A DNA stretch of 64,000 nt from contig JACJXT010000011.1 of the NCBI GenBank assembly GCA_020636535.1, forward strand, positions 1,054,001 to 1,118,000, given 5' to 3'. Position numbers and translations under genes: made by a program. The stretch is from Chitinophagales bacterium. GTDB lineage: Bacteria > Bacteroidota > Bacteroidia > Chitinophagales > JADIYW01. Of the stretch, positions 16,988 to 28,300 are shown one piece after another; the stretch's first letter is position 1, and every line of letters starts with the position of its first letter. The notes below the pieces were generated by a model. That model worked only from the letters and a program-made list of their open reading frames with translations. It searched no databases and was not told the DNA's origin.

Positions 16988-17965
16988 ATGAAAATAATTA
17001 CACTTATACTATTCTTTTTATTATTTAATTTTAGTTTTAGTCAAATGATTTTTAAAGTAAATAATTTTTCTAAGACATACTATGGTAAGGTATTTATTGA
17101 AGATACAACAGCTGTTTTTAGCAAAGGTTGGGTTGCTATATATAATGTAAATACAAATAAAAAACTAATTAAAGTAAATTCAGAAGAACTAACTTATGAA
17201 TTACACAATGGTAAAATGCTTGCGAATATAATAGAACTACCATATGGAGAACAAAGTCAAATTATATATGAAGATTTTAATTTTGATGGAATAAAAGATT
17301 TTGCAATCATGGACGGACAAAATAGTTGTTATCATGGTCCTTCGTTTCAAATTTATTTAGCAACAAATAATGGATTTAAATACAATGAAGGTTTTACAAA
17401 ACTAGCTCAAGAATACTGTGGTATGTTTAATGTTGATGCTAAAAATAAAACGATTAGTACTATGACAAAAAGTGGCTGCTGTTGGCATCAATTTTCAGAA
17501 TTTAAAGTAGAAAATAATAATCCATACGCTATAAAAATAGTTGAAGAAGGTTTAGGTATGTCTGGAATAACTTGGGATTACATTGAAGAAAACTTAGTAA
17601 ATGGTAAAATGGTAACATCAGAATATCAAATGCTTGATGTAGAAATTAATGAAGACAATTTATTACTTTCATTTGAATTTAGCAATCAAAAAAAGATGCA
17701 AATTTTTTATATAGAAAATTATTTGTACTATGTTTTTACAGATGTTGATGAAGCAATAGAATTACTCTACTATGAGAATTTTAAGTATTCTAAATCAGAG
17801 AACAGTTTAACTTTTATAAACTACAACACTCAGTATACTATTTACGATGAGAAAATAGTTATAAAAACATCCAACAAAAACTATGTAATGAAAGCAGCAA
17901 AAAACACAATTAAAGGCACACTCTTAAAATTAAAAAAAATAGATTTTGAAAACTTAAGTAAGTAA
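16988..17965 (+). CDS. Secreted protein of unknown function with an FG-GAP-like Ca loop
   Basis: The 325-residue protein starts at the ATG at 16988. The frame is open to 16925, but the signal peptide begins MKIITLILFFLLFNFSFS and is cleaved near SFSQ, so the inner start is preferred. Residues about 95-110 contain EDFNFDGIKDFAIMDG, a D-x-N-x-D-G calcium-loop motif as in FG-GAP and XAC2610-like proteins. Cysteines in NSCYHG, YCGMF and SGCCWH suggest disulfides outside the cytoplasm. It follows nuoD but is unlikely to be functionally linked. I do not recognise a specific family. Confidence 0.7.
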   Translation: MKIITLILFFLLFNFSFSQMIFKVNNFSKTYYGKVFIEDTTAVFSKGWVAIYNVNTNKKLIKVNSEELTYELHNGKMLANIIELPYGEQSQIIYEDFNFDGIKDFAIMDGQNSCYHGPSFQIYLATNNGFKYNEGFTKLAQEYCGMFNVDAKNKTISTMTKSGCCWHQFSEFKVENNNPYAIKIVEEGLGMSGITWDYIEENLVNGKMVTSEYQMLDVEINEDNLLLSFEFSNQKKMQIFYIENYLYYVFTDVDEAIELLYYENFKYSKSENSLTFINYNTQYTIYDEKIVIKTSNKNYVMKAAKNTIKGTLLKLKKIDFENLSK

Positions 17966-17971
17966 TCAACA

Positions 17972-19219
17972 TCATCTCACTTGTCCACTACCTTTTACCA
18001 ACCATTTTTCTGTAGTTAGTTTTTCCAAGGCAAATGGTCCTCTGGCGTGTAACTTTTGTGTAGAAATACCAATTTCTGCACCTAATCCAAAAACACCACC
18101 ATCTGTAAATCGTGTAGAAGCATTGGTATAAACAGCAGCTGCATCTACATCATTTAAAAATCGTTCGCAATAAGCTAAGTTTTCGCTTACAATGGCTTCG
18201 CTATGTTTAGAAGAATATTTTCTAATATGTGCTAATGCTTCATCAATATTGTTTACTGTTTTTATAGAACATTGCTGACTCAAATATTCCATGCCAAAGT
18301 TTTCTTCGGTTGCTTTCTGTAGATTTTTATATCCAGCAGCATTTAAAATTTCAAAAGATAAATCATCTGCGTATATGATTACGCCAAATTCATTTAATCC
18401 TTCAATAAGTTTAGGTAAAAAATCTTTAGCTATGGTTTTGTCTACAACAATAGTATCTAGTGCATTACAAACCGAAGGTCGTTGTGTTTTAGCATTAACT
18501 ACAATTTTTGCAGCATTGTCTAAGTTGGCACTTGCTTCAACATAAGTATGACACACACCAGCACCAGTTTCTATTGTAGGCACTTTAGCATTGTCTCGAA
18601 CAAAATCAATGAGTTGTTGCGAACCTCTTGGAATAATAATATCTACAAACTGCGTAGCTTCTAATAACACTTTAACATGTTTTCTGTCGATAGGCAAAAG
18701 TTGTACTATATTTTTATTGAGTTGATTTTTTACTAGACACTGATGAATAATTTCCACTAGAATTTCATTGGTTTTTTCTGCATCACTTCCACCACGCAAC
18801 ACCACGGCATTACCAGAATACAAACACAACGCAGCTACATCAATCGTAACATTTGGTCGTGCTTCATAAATTACACCAACAACACCTAATGGAACTGTTG
18901 TTTTTTGAATATGTAAACCATTGTCCAATGTTTTATCATATAATATTTTTCCACTTGGGTCTTCTAGCTTTAAAATATCGTGTAAGCTATCAGCCAAAGC
19001 TTTAATTCTATCTTGATTGAGTAATAATCTATCTTTTTTCGGATTATCATCAGCCATTCTATCTAAATCTTGTTGATTGTATTGTATGATTAGATTCGTA
19101 TTATCTACAAGTGCTTGAGCTAAGTCTTGCAACAACTTTTCTTTTTGAGTAGCTGTTAAATTCTTTGCATCAATGGCAGCCAATTTCGCATCTTCTAATA
19201 GTTGATTGATGTTTTCCAT
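17972..19219 (-). CDS. proA: Gamma-glutamyl phosphate reductase (proline biosynthesis)
   Basis: This 415-residue NADPH-dependent enzyme reduces gamma-glutamyl phosphate to glutamate semialdehyde. The conserved PLGVVGVIYEARPNVTID and VVLRGGSDAEKTN stretches are present. The catalytic Cys lies in QRPSVCNALDT, and the C-terminal RFTDGGVFGLGAEIGISTQ, KLHARGP block is intact. The ATG at 19219 (MENINQLL) is chosen over the longer frame to 19267. A -7-like TACTTTTA lies just upstream at 19224-19231. No proB is adjacent. Confidence 0.96.
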   Translation of the reverse strand: MENINQLLEDAKLAAIDAKNLTATQKEKLLQDLAQALVDNTNLIIQYNQQDLDRMADDNPKKDRLLLNQDRIKALADSLHDILKLEDPSGKILYDKTLDNGLHIQKTTVPLGVVGVIYEARPNVTIDVAALCLYSGNAVVLRGGSDAEKTNEILVEIIHQCLVKNQLNKNIVQLLPIDRKHVKVLLEATQFVDIIIPRGSQQLIDFVRDNAKVPTIETGAGVCHTYVEASANLDNAAKIVVNAKTQRPSVCNALDTIVVDKTIAKDFLPKLIEGLNEFGVIIYADDLSFEILNAAGYKNLQKATEENFGMEYLSQQCSIKTVNNIDEALAHIRKYSSKHSEAIVSENLAYCERFLNDVDAAAVYTNASTRFTDGGVFGLGAEIGISTQKLHARGPFALEKLTTEKWLVKGSGQVR

Positions 19220-19332
19220 AGAATAAAAGTACAATTTTATTTTAGTAGATGAATTACTAGCAATCAACAGTTAGATTTATTAACCGTTTTTTAATTTGAT
19301 TTGCAAAATAAAAAATAAGATATTATAAGTAA

Positions 19333-19785
19333 TTATTTTTTTAAAATACAATTAATAGTATGACCTCTGTGCGAATCATATTCCTCAGTTATTAACCATT
19401 GTTTTTTGCATTTAGGACATTCATATAATCTGTTTGATTTTTTATATCCTAGAAATTCTTCTTTATATAATTCTTCTATCATTACTAAATCATCAGGATT
19501 GCACGATAAGTTTTTATATGGTTCTATATAACCATTATAATTACAAGGAATAATAAAACCGTACTTTTTAGCTTCATCAACTTTAAAACTTACAAAAAAT
19601 GTTTTATCACTTCCATCTTTAAATTTGATATTGTCGCCACTACCTAAAGGCAAGTAAACAATTGTATTTTTATAAACACACTTTTTTACATAAGTATTCT
19701 CGTTTTTATATATAGTAATATATAAACCTTTTGGATAAGTATCTTCAAATTGTATAACTATTTCATAATCTGCTTCGTTAATCAT
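19333..19785 (-). CDS. Unknown protein with a C-terminal zinc-ribbon-like motif
   Basis: This 150-residue protein is of no recognised family. The C-terminal part contains LYECPKCKKQW and a later HRGHTINC, so a C-x2-C...(H/C) zinc site is plausible. The N-terminal 120 residues look beta-rich and carry no obvious catalytic motif. No signal peptide is seen, so a cytoplasmic location is likely. It lies 1 nt after the stop of the ArsC-family gene on the same strand and is probably co-transcribed with it and purB. Confidence 0.6.
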   Translation of the reverse strand: MINEADYEIVIQFEDTYPKGLYITIYKNENTYVKKCVYKNTIVYLPLGSGDNIKFKDGSDKTFFVSFKVDEAKKYGFIIPCNYNGYIEPYKNLSCNPDDLVMIEELYKEEFLGYKKSNRLYECPKCKKQWLITEEYDSHRGHTINCILKK

Positions 19786-19786
19786 A

Positions 19787-20128
19787 TTAAATAACTTCTA
19801 AAGCTAATTCTGGTGGTCTTGCAATGATTGCTTTATCGCCATTAATTACAATTGGTCGTTCTATTAATATAGGATGTGCTACCATAGCTTGTATTAATTG
19901 CTCGTCGCTTGGTGTAGTATTATCAAACAGTTCTTTAAAAATACTTTCTTTGGTTCGCATCATATCTATTGGTTGAAGTTGTAACTTTTTAAGCAGTGTT
20001 TTAATTTCTTTTTCTGTTAATGGATTTTTCAAGTACTCAATCACTTCAAACGGAATACTTTTTTCTTCTAAAATTTGTAGTGCGGTTCTACTTTTACCAC
20101 ATCTGTTGTTGTGCAATATTTGTATCAT
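19787..20128 (-). CDS. ArsC/Spx-family protein (arsenate reductase-like)
   Basis: This 113-residue thioredoxin-fold protein has the ArsC-type active-site segment ILHNNRCGKSRTAL (Cys within the first ten residues) and the distal ERPIVINGDKAIIARPPE with the conserved Arg-Pro pairs. These are typical of glutaredoxin-coupled arsenate reductases. It may reduce arsenate, but many members (YffB-like) have unknown roles, and no ars genes are nearby. It lies 10 nt downstream of purB on the same strand. Confidence 0.85.
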   Translation of the reverse strand: MIQILHNNRCGKSRTALQILEEKSIPFEVIEYLKNPLTEKEIKTLLKKLQLQPIDMMRTKESIFKELFDNTTPSDEQLIQAMVAHPILIERPIVINGDKAIIARPPELALEVI

Positions 20129-20138
20129 AATTATAATT

Positions 20139-21473
20139 TTAAATGCCTGTATAGTTTTGTGGTGTTATCTGTTTTAATTCTGATTTAATCGCATCACTAA
20201 CTTCTAAATCATCTATAAATTGATGTATTATTTGTTGATTGATTTTTTCATTGGTTCTAGTTAATGCTTTCAGTGCTTCATAAGGTTGTGGAAATGCTTC
20301 TCTACGCAAAACTGTTTGAATAGCTTCTGCTACCACCATCCAATTGTCTTCTAAATCTTGCTTGATTTTTTGTTCGTTAACCAATAGTTTATTTAAACCT
20401 TTTAATATAGATTTTATAGCTATAACTGTATGAGCCATTGGAACGCCAATATTTCTCAAAACAGTAGAATCAGTTAAATCTCTTTGTAAACGAGAAATAG
20501 GTAATTTTTCTGCTAAATGACTAAAAATACTATTCGCAATACCTAAGTTGCCTTCTGCATTTTCAAAATCAATTGGGTTAACTTTATGTGGCATTGCACT
20601 ACTTCCAATTTCTCCTGCTACAATTTTCTGTTTAAAATAATCCATCGAAATGTAAGTCCAAATATCTCTACAAAAATCAATTAATATAGTATTAAAACGC
20701 ATATATTTTTGAAACAATTCTGCTAAATCGTCGTAATGAGCAATTTGTGTAGTCGTTTGTAATCTATACATTCCAAAACTTTGATTAATAAAGTCATCTG
20801 CAAATTTTTTCCAATCAATATTCGGATATGCTACAACATGTGCATTAAAATTTCCTGTAGCACCACCAAACTTTGCAAAATATTGTTGCTGTTCAAGTTG
20901 TTCAAACTGTTTCAACAATCTATCATGAAAAACTAAAAACTCTTTACCTAATCTTGTAGGCGAAGCTGGCTGACCATGAGTTCTTGCTAGTAAAGGAATA
21001 TCTTTATATTTATCTGATATATCTTTTATTTCATGTAATAAACCTAACATCAATTCTACAAAATAGTATTGATAAAAATCTTTTAGCGATAAAGGAATTG
21101 CTGTATTATTAATATCTTGAGAAGTTAAACCAAAGTGTATAAATTCACTTTTTCCTTTTAAATCATCGTCAGTAATGTTTTCTTTAATAAAGTATTCTAC
21201 AGCTTTTACATCATGATTTGTTGTTTTCTCAATTGTTTTTACGCGTTCAGCATTTTCAATACTAAAATTATTATATACATTTCTTAATGATGTTATTTGT
21301 GCATCTGTAAGCTGTCCAATTTGTGGAATTGTTTTAGATAGTGCAATAAAATATTCTACTTCTACTATCACTCGATACTTAATTAAAGCATATTCAGAAA
21401 AATATTGTTGTAGTGCTACAACTTTATCAGCATATCTTCCGTCAATAGGAGAAATGGCTTGTAATGAAGTCAT
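20139..21473 (-). CDS. purB: Adenylosuccinate lyase (purine biosynthesis)
   Basis: This 444-residue fumarase-superfamily enzyme cleaves SAICAR and adenylosuccinate. The signature GSSAMPHKVNPIDFENAEG is present with the flexible-loop Ser. It resembles the E. coli-type PurB (LQAISPIDGRYADKV at the N-terminus, TSQDINNTA, LARTHGQPASPT). The ATG at 21473 (MTSLQAIS) is preferred over the frame extended to 21494, because a promoter -7 element overlaps the extension. Confidence 0.97.
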   Translation of the reverse strand: MTSLQAISPIDGRYADKVVALQQYFSEYALIKYRVIVEVEYFIALSKTIPQIGQLTDAQITSLRNVYNNFSIENAERVKTIEKTTNHDVKAVEYFIKENITDDDLKGKSEFIHFGLTSQDINNTAIPLSLKDFYQYYFVELMLGLLHEIKDISDKYKDIPLLARTHGQPASPTRLGKEFLVFHDRLLKQFEQLEQQQYFAKFGGATGNFNAHVVAYPNIDWKKFADDFINQSFGMYRLQTTTQIAHYDDLAELFQKYMRFNTILIDFCRDIWTYISMDYFKQKIVAGEIGSSAMPHKVNPIDFENAEGNLGIANSIFSHLAEKLPISRLQRDLTDSTVLRNIGVPMAHTVIAIKSILKGLNKLLVNEQKIKQDLEDNWMVVAEAIQTVLRREAFPQPYEALKALTRTNEKINQQIIHQFIDDLEVSDAIKSELKQITPQNYTGI

Positions 21474-21491
21474 AAAATAATAGATTTGTTG

Positions 21492-21499
21492 CAAAGGTA
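21492..21499 (-). promoter_or_regulatory. Predicted -7 element of the purB promoter
   Basis: The minus strand reads TACCTTTG, a perfect TAnnTTTG, 18 nt upstream of the chosen purB ATG. Transcription would start about 12 nt before the gene. The -33 element is not clear. The topA gene diverges from the same 117-bp region. Confidence 0.55.
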
Positions 21500-21590
21500 C
21501 GCATTTTTTAAGCTAATTTTTACGCTTAGATTTGGTACATCAAGTTAAAAATCTTTCTTTTGTGTAAAATTTTAAAATAATATTCCGAAT

Positions 21591-23942
21591 ATGTCTAAGA
21601 ATCTACTAATCGTTGAGTCGCCTGCAAAAGCAAAAACTATTGAAAAAATTCTAGGTAGCGATTTTACTGTAAAGTCTTGTTATGGTCATATAAGAGATTT
21701 ACCTAAGAAAGAATTTGGTATTGATGTTTCTAATAACTACCAACCAGAATATGTTGTAGCAGACGATAAAAAAGAGGTAGTAAAAGAATTAAAAAAACTA
21801 TCTAAAAATGCAGAAGTTTGGTTAGCAACGGATGAGGATCGTGAAGGAGAAGCTATTTCTTGGCATTTGTGCGAAGTATTAGATTTAAATCCTGAAACTA
21901 CTAAACGAATTGTATTTAATGAAATTACACCACCAGCTATTAAAAATGCAGTAGCACATCCAAGAACATTATATCACAATTTATTTTATGCTCAACAAGC
22001 AAGAAGAGTTTTAGATAGAATGGTAGGTTTTGAATTATCTCCTTTATTGTGGAAGAAAACAGGAAAAAGAACTTTATCTGCTGGTAGAGTACAATCGGTT
22101 GCTGTAAGATTAGTAGTAGAAAGAGAAAGAGAAATCAATCAATTTGAAACACAGTCGTACTATAAAGTAGTAGCTTATTTTATAAGTGATAAAAAAGTAT
22201 TTAAAGCAGAATTATCTAAAAATCTATCTAGCGAAAAAGAAGCCAACGATTTCTTAGAAGCTTGTAAAACTGCTAGTTTTAAAATTTCAGACATACAAGT
22301 AAAACCAGCAACTAAAAGTCCATCTGCACCATTTACAACATCTACACTACAACAAGAAGCCAGCAGAAAACTAGGATTTTCTGTAAGTAAAACCATGATG
22401 GTTGCACAACGATTGTACGAAAGTGGACAAATTACTTATATGAGAACAGACTCTACGAGTTTGTCTGCCATGGCTTTAGATAGTATTGAATCTTATATTA
22501 AAAATTCATATGGAAATAGCTATTCTGACAAAAGACAGTATGCTACAAAAAATGCTTCTGCACAAGAAGCTCACGAAGCCATTCGTCCAACTTATATAGA
22601 AAATGTAAATGCTAGTGGTTCTAGAGACGAAGAAAAATTATATCAACTTATTTGGAAAAGAACCATTGCATCGCAAATGAGTAAAGCTCAACTAGAAAGA
22701 ACTGTTGCTACTATAGATTTAAGTAATCGACAAGAAAATTTTGTAGCAAAAGGCGAAATGCTAAAATTCGATGGTTTCTTAAAAGTATATATAGAATCTA
22801 CCGATGATGAAGACGAAGAGCAAGAAGATGAAGGCATGTTGCCACAACTAAGTGTTGGACAAACATTAGCGTATAAAAATATTGAAGCTAGACAAAGATT
22901 TACTCAAGCACCAGCACGATTTACAGAAGCGAGTTTAATTAAAAAACTAGAAGAATTAGGCATCGGTCGTCCATCAACATATGCACCAACCATTACTACT
23001 ATTTTAAAACGAGAGTATATTGTAAAAGGCATTAAAGAAGGTGATCCAAGAAATTACAATCAGTTAAATTTAGACAACAAAGGCAATTTAAAAACCGAAA
23101 CACTAGTAGAAAATACAGGTTCGCAGAAAGGTAAATTAGTTCCAACAGATATGGGTTTACTAGTAACCGATTATTTGTTAGACAATTTTCCTAAGGTAAT
23201 GGATTATAGTTTTACTGCTGATATTGAAAAAGATTTCGACTTAATTGCTGATGGCGATAAAAATTGGGTAGCAGTAATGGATGTGTTCTACAAACCTTTC
23301 CATAAAGAAATTGAAGTTTCGGCAGATAAAAAAGAATTCTTAAATGCAGAAAGAGAGTTAGGTACTGATCCAAAATCTGGAAGAAGAGTATCTGCTAGAA
23401 TTGGTAGATACGGACCAATGGTACAAATTGGCAATACTGATGATGAAGAAAAACCAAGATATGCTAAAATTCCTGCTCACCTTACCATAGAAACTATTAC
23501 TATGGAAGATGCTTTAATTTTATTTCAATTACCACGAACTTTAGGTGAGTTTGAAGGCATGCAAGTAAAAGCCAATACTGGTAGATTTGGTCCATATGTT
23601 CAGTTTGGCTCTACATTTGTTTCTTTAAAGAAAGAAGATGATCCATACACCGTTACACTAGATAGAGCAATTGAATTGTATCATGAGAAATTAGAATCTA
23701 TTGCTAAGAGAACCATTCACGACTTTGGCGATATTCAAGTACTAAACGGAAGATGGGGTGCTTTTATTAAAAAAGGAAAAGAAAACTATAAAATTCCTAA
23801 AGGCACAGATGCTTATAAAATGACAATGGAAGAAGTAATGAATATCATTGAAAACTCTGCTGTTGCACCAAAAGCTAAAGCAAAAAAAGCAACTACCAAG
23901 AAAGCAAGTACTAAAAAAGCTACTACAAAGAAAAAGAAATAG
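21591..23942 (+). CDS. topA: DNA topoisomerase I
   Basis: This 783-residue type IA topoisomerase relaxes negative supercoils. The N-terminal Toprim domain (LLIVESPAKAKTIEKIL; DEDREGEAISWHL with the metal-binding acidic cluster) is followed by the active-site Tyr in SGQITYMRTDST (about residue 283). Further core motifs are RVLDRMVGFELSPLLW, SAGRVQSVAVRLV and EELGIGRPSTYAPT. The C-terminus has repeated TopA C-terminal domains (SARIGRYGPMVQIG, NTGRFGPYVQFG, GRWGAFIKKG) instead of zinc fingers, then a Lys/Ala/Thr-rich tail of about 25 residues. Divergent from purB. Confidence 0.97.
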   Translation: MSKNLLIVESPAKAKTIEKILGSDFTVKSCYGHIRDLPKKEFGIDVSNNYQPEYVVADDKKEVVKELKKLSKNAEVWLATDEDREGEAISWHLCEVLDLNPETTKRIVFNEITPPAIKNAVAHPRTLYHNLFYAQQARRVLDRMVGFELSPLLWKKTGKRTLSAGRVQSVAVRLVVEREREINQFETQSYYKVVAYFISDKKVFKAELSKNLSSEKEANDFLEACKTASFKISDIQVKPATKSPSAPFTTSTLQQEASRKLGFSVSKTMMVAQRLYESGQITYMRTDSTSLSAMALDSIESYIKNSYGNSYSDKRQYATKNASAQEAHEAIRPTYIENVNASGSRDEEKLYQLIWKRTIASQMSKAQLERTVATIDLSNRQENFVAKGEMLKFDGFLKVYIESTDDEDEEQEDEGMLPQLSVGQTLAYKNIEARQRFTQAPARFTEASLIKKLEELGIGRPSTYAPTITTILKREYIVKGIKEGDPRNYNQLNLDNKGNLKTETLVENTGSQKGKLVPTDMGLLVTDYLLDNFPKVMDYSFTADIEKDFDLIADGDKNWVAVMDVFYKPFHKEIEVSADKKEFLNAERELGTDPKSGRRVSARIGRYGPMVQIGNTDDEEKPRYAKIPAHLTIETITMEDALILFQLPRTLGEFEGMQVKANTGRFGPYVQFGSTFVSLKKEDDPYTVTLDRAIELYHEKLESIAKRTIHDFGDIQVLNGRWGAFIKKGKENYKIPKGTDAYKMTMEEVMNIIENSAVAPKAKAKKATTKKASTKKATTKKKK

Positions 23943-24019
23943 TAAATTAGTTATTTGTCATTAGGTTGTTTTGATATAAGTATAGTGACCTCCAATAAAT
24001 TTAACGAGAACAAATAAAA

Positions 24020-24148
24020 AAGCGTTAAAAAAATCTTGTTGTTTGAGCGTAGCGAGTTTCAAGATTTTTAGATTTTTTATGTAGTTTGAGTGTTAAGAAT
24101 TTATTGCAGTCTTGATTTTTTGCTACTTTTGTATCAAGACAAAAGTAG
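24020..24148. terminator. Dispersed repeat with terminator-like hairpins downstream of topA
   Basis: The first part (about 24020-24085) resembles the fic-nuoA repeat, with AAATCT and AGATTT arms followed by T residues. The second part holds a perfect hairpin CTACTTTTGT-ATCAAG-ACAAAAGTAG (24123-24148), preceded by tcttgattttttg, which can alternatively pair with atcaaga. The same hairpin recurs at 35819-35842. Confidence 0.6.
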
Positions 24149-24170
24149 AATGAATTAAATAATTTTTCTT

Positions 24171-24945
24171 CCTCGCAGAGTCTCTAGGTATAGGTATTAA
24201 AAGCATAGCAGGACTCTGCGTAGCGTGGTAATTCTTTTGTGGTGTAAGAAGTTTTCTTCTGACATTTCTTCCTCGCAGAGTCTCTAAGCGTAGGTATTAA
24301 AAGCATATCAGGACTCTGCGTAGTATGATAATTCTTTTGTGGTGTAAGAAGTTTTCTTCTGACATTTCTTCCTCGCAGAGTCTCTAGGTATAGGTATTAA
24401 AAGCATAGCAGGACTCTGCGTAGCGTGGTAATTCTTTTGTGGTGTAAGAAGTTTTCTTCTGACATTTCTTCCTCGCAGAGTCTCTAAGCGTAGGTATTAA
24501 AAGCATATCAGGACTCTGCGTAGTATGATAATTCTTTTGTGGTGTAAGAAGTTTTCTTCTGACATTTCTTCCTCGCAGAGTCTCTAGGTATAGGTATTAA
24601 AAGCATAGCAGGACTCTGCGTAGCGTGGTAATTCTTTTGTGGTGTAAGAAGTTTTCTTCTGACATTTCTTCCTCGCAGAGTCTCTAGGTATAGGTATTAA
24701 AAGCATAGCAGGACTCTGCGTAGTATGATAATTCTTTTGTGGTGTAAGAAGTTTTCTTCTGACATTTTTCCTCGCAGAGTCTCTAAGTGTAGGTATTAAA
24801 AGCATATCAGGACTCTGCGTAGTATGATAATTCTTTTGTGGTGTAAGAAGTTTTCTTCTGACATTTTTCCTCGCAGAGTCTCTAAGTATAGGTATTAAAA
24901 GCATAGCAGGACTCTGCGTAGCGTGGTAATTACTAAGAACTATTC
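24171..24945. repeat. Eight tandem 99/100-bp repeats with A/B higher-order structure
   Basis: Units start at 24171, 24271, 24371, 24471, 24571, 24671, 24770 and 24869. Type A reads aggtatagg/agcatagcagg/tagcgtgg; type B reads aagcgtagg/agcatatcagg/tagtatga. The order A-B-A-B-A-hybrid-then variants implies duplication of a 200-bp dimer. Each unit contains CGCAGAGTC and GACTCTGCG arms about 30 nt apart plus a small AGAAG-TTTT-CTTCT hairpin. A 138-codon minus-strand frame across it is a by-product of the 99-bp units. The following stretch, 24946-25379, holds no gene that I recognise. Confidence 0.95.
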
Positions 24946-25379
24946 TATTGAAATACTTATTATTGAAGTGATCTAAGCTTTTAGTAAATAAAAAAAGCAA
25001 TTCAAAAAATGTAATTTAAGGTTAACAATCAACAAATTACAAAAATATGAATTGCTCATTGATTAAGTTAACAAAAAATGAATTAGAAAATTGTATTTTC
25101 CCTTTATTCCAAAAAATAAAAGAGGATTTTCATCTCAGTTTGATATGACTGATATCTTTAAATGAGTTCATTGGAAAAATAATAATTTAATTAAAAATAT
25201 AGTATTCATTCAATATACTAGAAGCTTGTTTCAGTATTCAGCTTATTATTTGTTTCATAATACAAGTCAAAAGAGGATAGATGCAAAAGTGTTATTCTAA
25301 ACCAAATAACAACACACTTCTACTACAGAAATTGGCAATTTCCATATTAAATATTATATTTAATCAAGAATTTGTATTC

Positions 25380-28300
25380 ATGAAGCAAACCATTTTAGCA
25401 ATCTTTCTTTGCTTAGTAGTGTTGATTAGTAAATCTCAACATTTATTGCCTTTAAATGCTACCAATGCAAAACAAATAAGTAATAATTATCAGCAATATT
25501 ACGAAGATGACAACTATGCTTACATCGTTCAAGAATTAAACAATACAGCAGACTTACACCTAAAAAATGTGATGGCTTATTTGTCAAATAATTTATATTT
25601 AATCAGATATAATAAACAAGAATGGAATAGTAAAAAACAACAAATTAATCAACCAATATATTGTATAAATCCACAAGCAAAACTCATTACAGCTATAGAT
25701 GATAATGCACTAACAGAAAAAGTAATCATTCAGTTAGATTCATATTTTACAGATGATGAAATTCAAAGTTTCCTACAAAAAAATCAAATCAATGCTACAA
25801 AAATTGACTACAATAAAAATTTTGTAGAAGCAACTTTACCAATTCAAAAAATAAATCAACTTACACTTTTACCGTCGGTACTATTTATTTCTAAAAAGTA
25901 TGATAAAAAAAATACGCTTTATTCTGACTCTTACTATATGAATCGACTAAACAAAGCACAACTAGATGCACCAAATGGTTATGATGCACAAGCACAAGAT
26001 ATTAGCGTAGGCATTTGGGATGAAGGTTGTATTGGTCCACATCAAGATTTGCCAAATTATAGAGTATTTAATATAGATAAAGAATATTATTACTCACCTT
26101 ATTTTTCTCATCCAACTTATGTAGCAGGTGCAGTCGGAATGCAACCTAATTTATCAAGTAAACAGTACAGTGCAGCAGCTAAAGCTAAATTATACAGCTA
26201 CGATTACTATAATGATATTATTCAAGAAATTATAAGTGGAATTCAAAATTATGACTTATCAGTAACCAATCACTCGTACAATTTTGCTACTACAACTTGC
26301 GATTATTCTGGCTTGTACATTCCAGAGGCACAGTATATCGACGAGCTTGCAAATCAATATCCAAAGGTAACACATGTAGTGGCTGTTGGTAATTCTGCGT
26401 CTACTTGTTCTGATTTTGATAGTTATCATTCGGTTGATATTGGCTATCAATCTGCAAAAAATACAATTGTAGTTGGCTGGTTGTTTGCAGATGAAACTTG
26501 GGTTGGTAATAGTGGTCGTGGACCAACTACCGATGGTCGACTTAAACCAGAGTTAGTTACTAAAGGTTTTGGCTATACAGCAACTAATCCAAGTGGTGGA
26601 TTTACGGCTACCTATGGTTCTTCATTTGCAGCACCACAAGTTGCAGGAATGGCAGCTGCTTTACAAGGAAAATATAAAGAAATTTATAATGATATTCCAA
26701 ATGCTGCATTGGTGAAATCAATTCTATGTAATACAGCAGAAGACTTAGGAAATCCTGCTCCAGATTATAGCTATGGTTTTGGACGACCAGACATGGGAAG
26801 AGCTTTAGAAACATTAACTAAAAATTGGTACATTGAAGATATCATTTCTTCTAATCAATCTAAAATATATAATTTAAATATTACTGAAGAACAACAATTA
26901 AAATTAACACTGTGTTGGACAGACCTTGCTGCTTTTCCTTTAGCAGATAAAATTTTAGTCAACGATTTAGATGTAGTGCTAGTAACACCAAGTTTAGATA
27001 CTATTCTTCCTTGGACTTTAGATCCAAATAATTATACAGCAAATGCAGTCAGAAAAAAAGACCAACTCAATAATATAGAACAAATTACACATAATAATTT
27101 AGCTGCTGGCAACTATCAAATTATAATAAAAGCCAATTCATTACAAAGTGCTACACAACAGTTTGCTGTTAGCTATTATAAAGATGATGCACAATTAGAT
27201 ATTGTTCATCCAGATGGTGGCGAAGTGCTAAATGCAAGTGCTACTTATCCTATAAAATGGAATAATAAACAAAGTACTACAGGAAATATTGCTTATTCTA
27301 TTGATGGTGGTACTTCGTGGAATACCATTGCTACAGATGTAGATATGAGTGTAGGTTCGTATTCATGGACTACACCTAGCGTTACCAATAATATTGATAG
27401 TTGTTTGATAATGATAGAGTACAACGGAATCCAAGATACTTCCAATGCTTATTTTACTATAGCAAAAGCAGTAGCTAGTTCAAATATTATTATTAATACT
27501 TGCAATCAAAATGCTAATATTTCATGGACAGCTACAACTAACACAGATAAATATTATTTATATTTATTGGAAGACGGTCAATTTAGATTTTTAGATTCTA
27601 CTAATACTAATAATTATAATTTATTTCCAATTATAGAAGGTAAAGGTTATGGCATTGCTATATCTACAAAATATAATGACATAGAAAGCAATAAATCAGA
27701 TACTAAAACATTTTCTTGGACAAGCAATTCATGTACCAATACAAATGATATTGGCGTAGTAGATATTTTACAACCAAAAATAGGAAGACAGTTCACGCAA
27801 ACACAATTAACTAGCAATGAACAATTAGCTTTCGTAGTAAAAAATTTAGGCGTAAATACAGTCAATGGATTTTTTATTAATTATAAAATTAATAATGGGT
27901 TATTAAAAACACTAGCAGTCAATCATGCCGTAATTGCTAATGCATTAGATACTGTTTATTTTTCTATTAATGAAGATTTAAGTGCAATTGGAAACTATAC
28001 TGTTGTAGCGTATACCGTTTTACCTTTAGATACTTTTAGATTTAATGATACATTACACTATACAATTAAACATCTAGCGAACTTACCAATTACATTACCT
28101 TGGACAGAAAACTACGAGTTCAATTCAACTGTAATTACTGCTAATACATTTGGTATTGATAATATGCAATACAGCGATTTTTATACAGCTAAAGCAGGAC
28201 GACTAAGAACAGATTTAAATAATGTTTATGCAAAAGATGGTGTGCATTGTCTAAATTTTGATAATTATTTAGATACAGACACTGCAACTGTAGACTATAT

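Noticed and set aside
24584..25000. Minus-strand 138-codon frame with internal repeats
   Set aside because: It only mirrors the 99/100-bp tandem repeats: the frame is kept while units are 99 bp and shifts in 100-bp units. No start signal or domain is seen.
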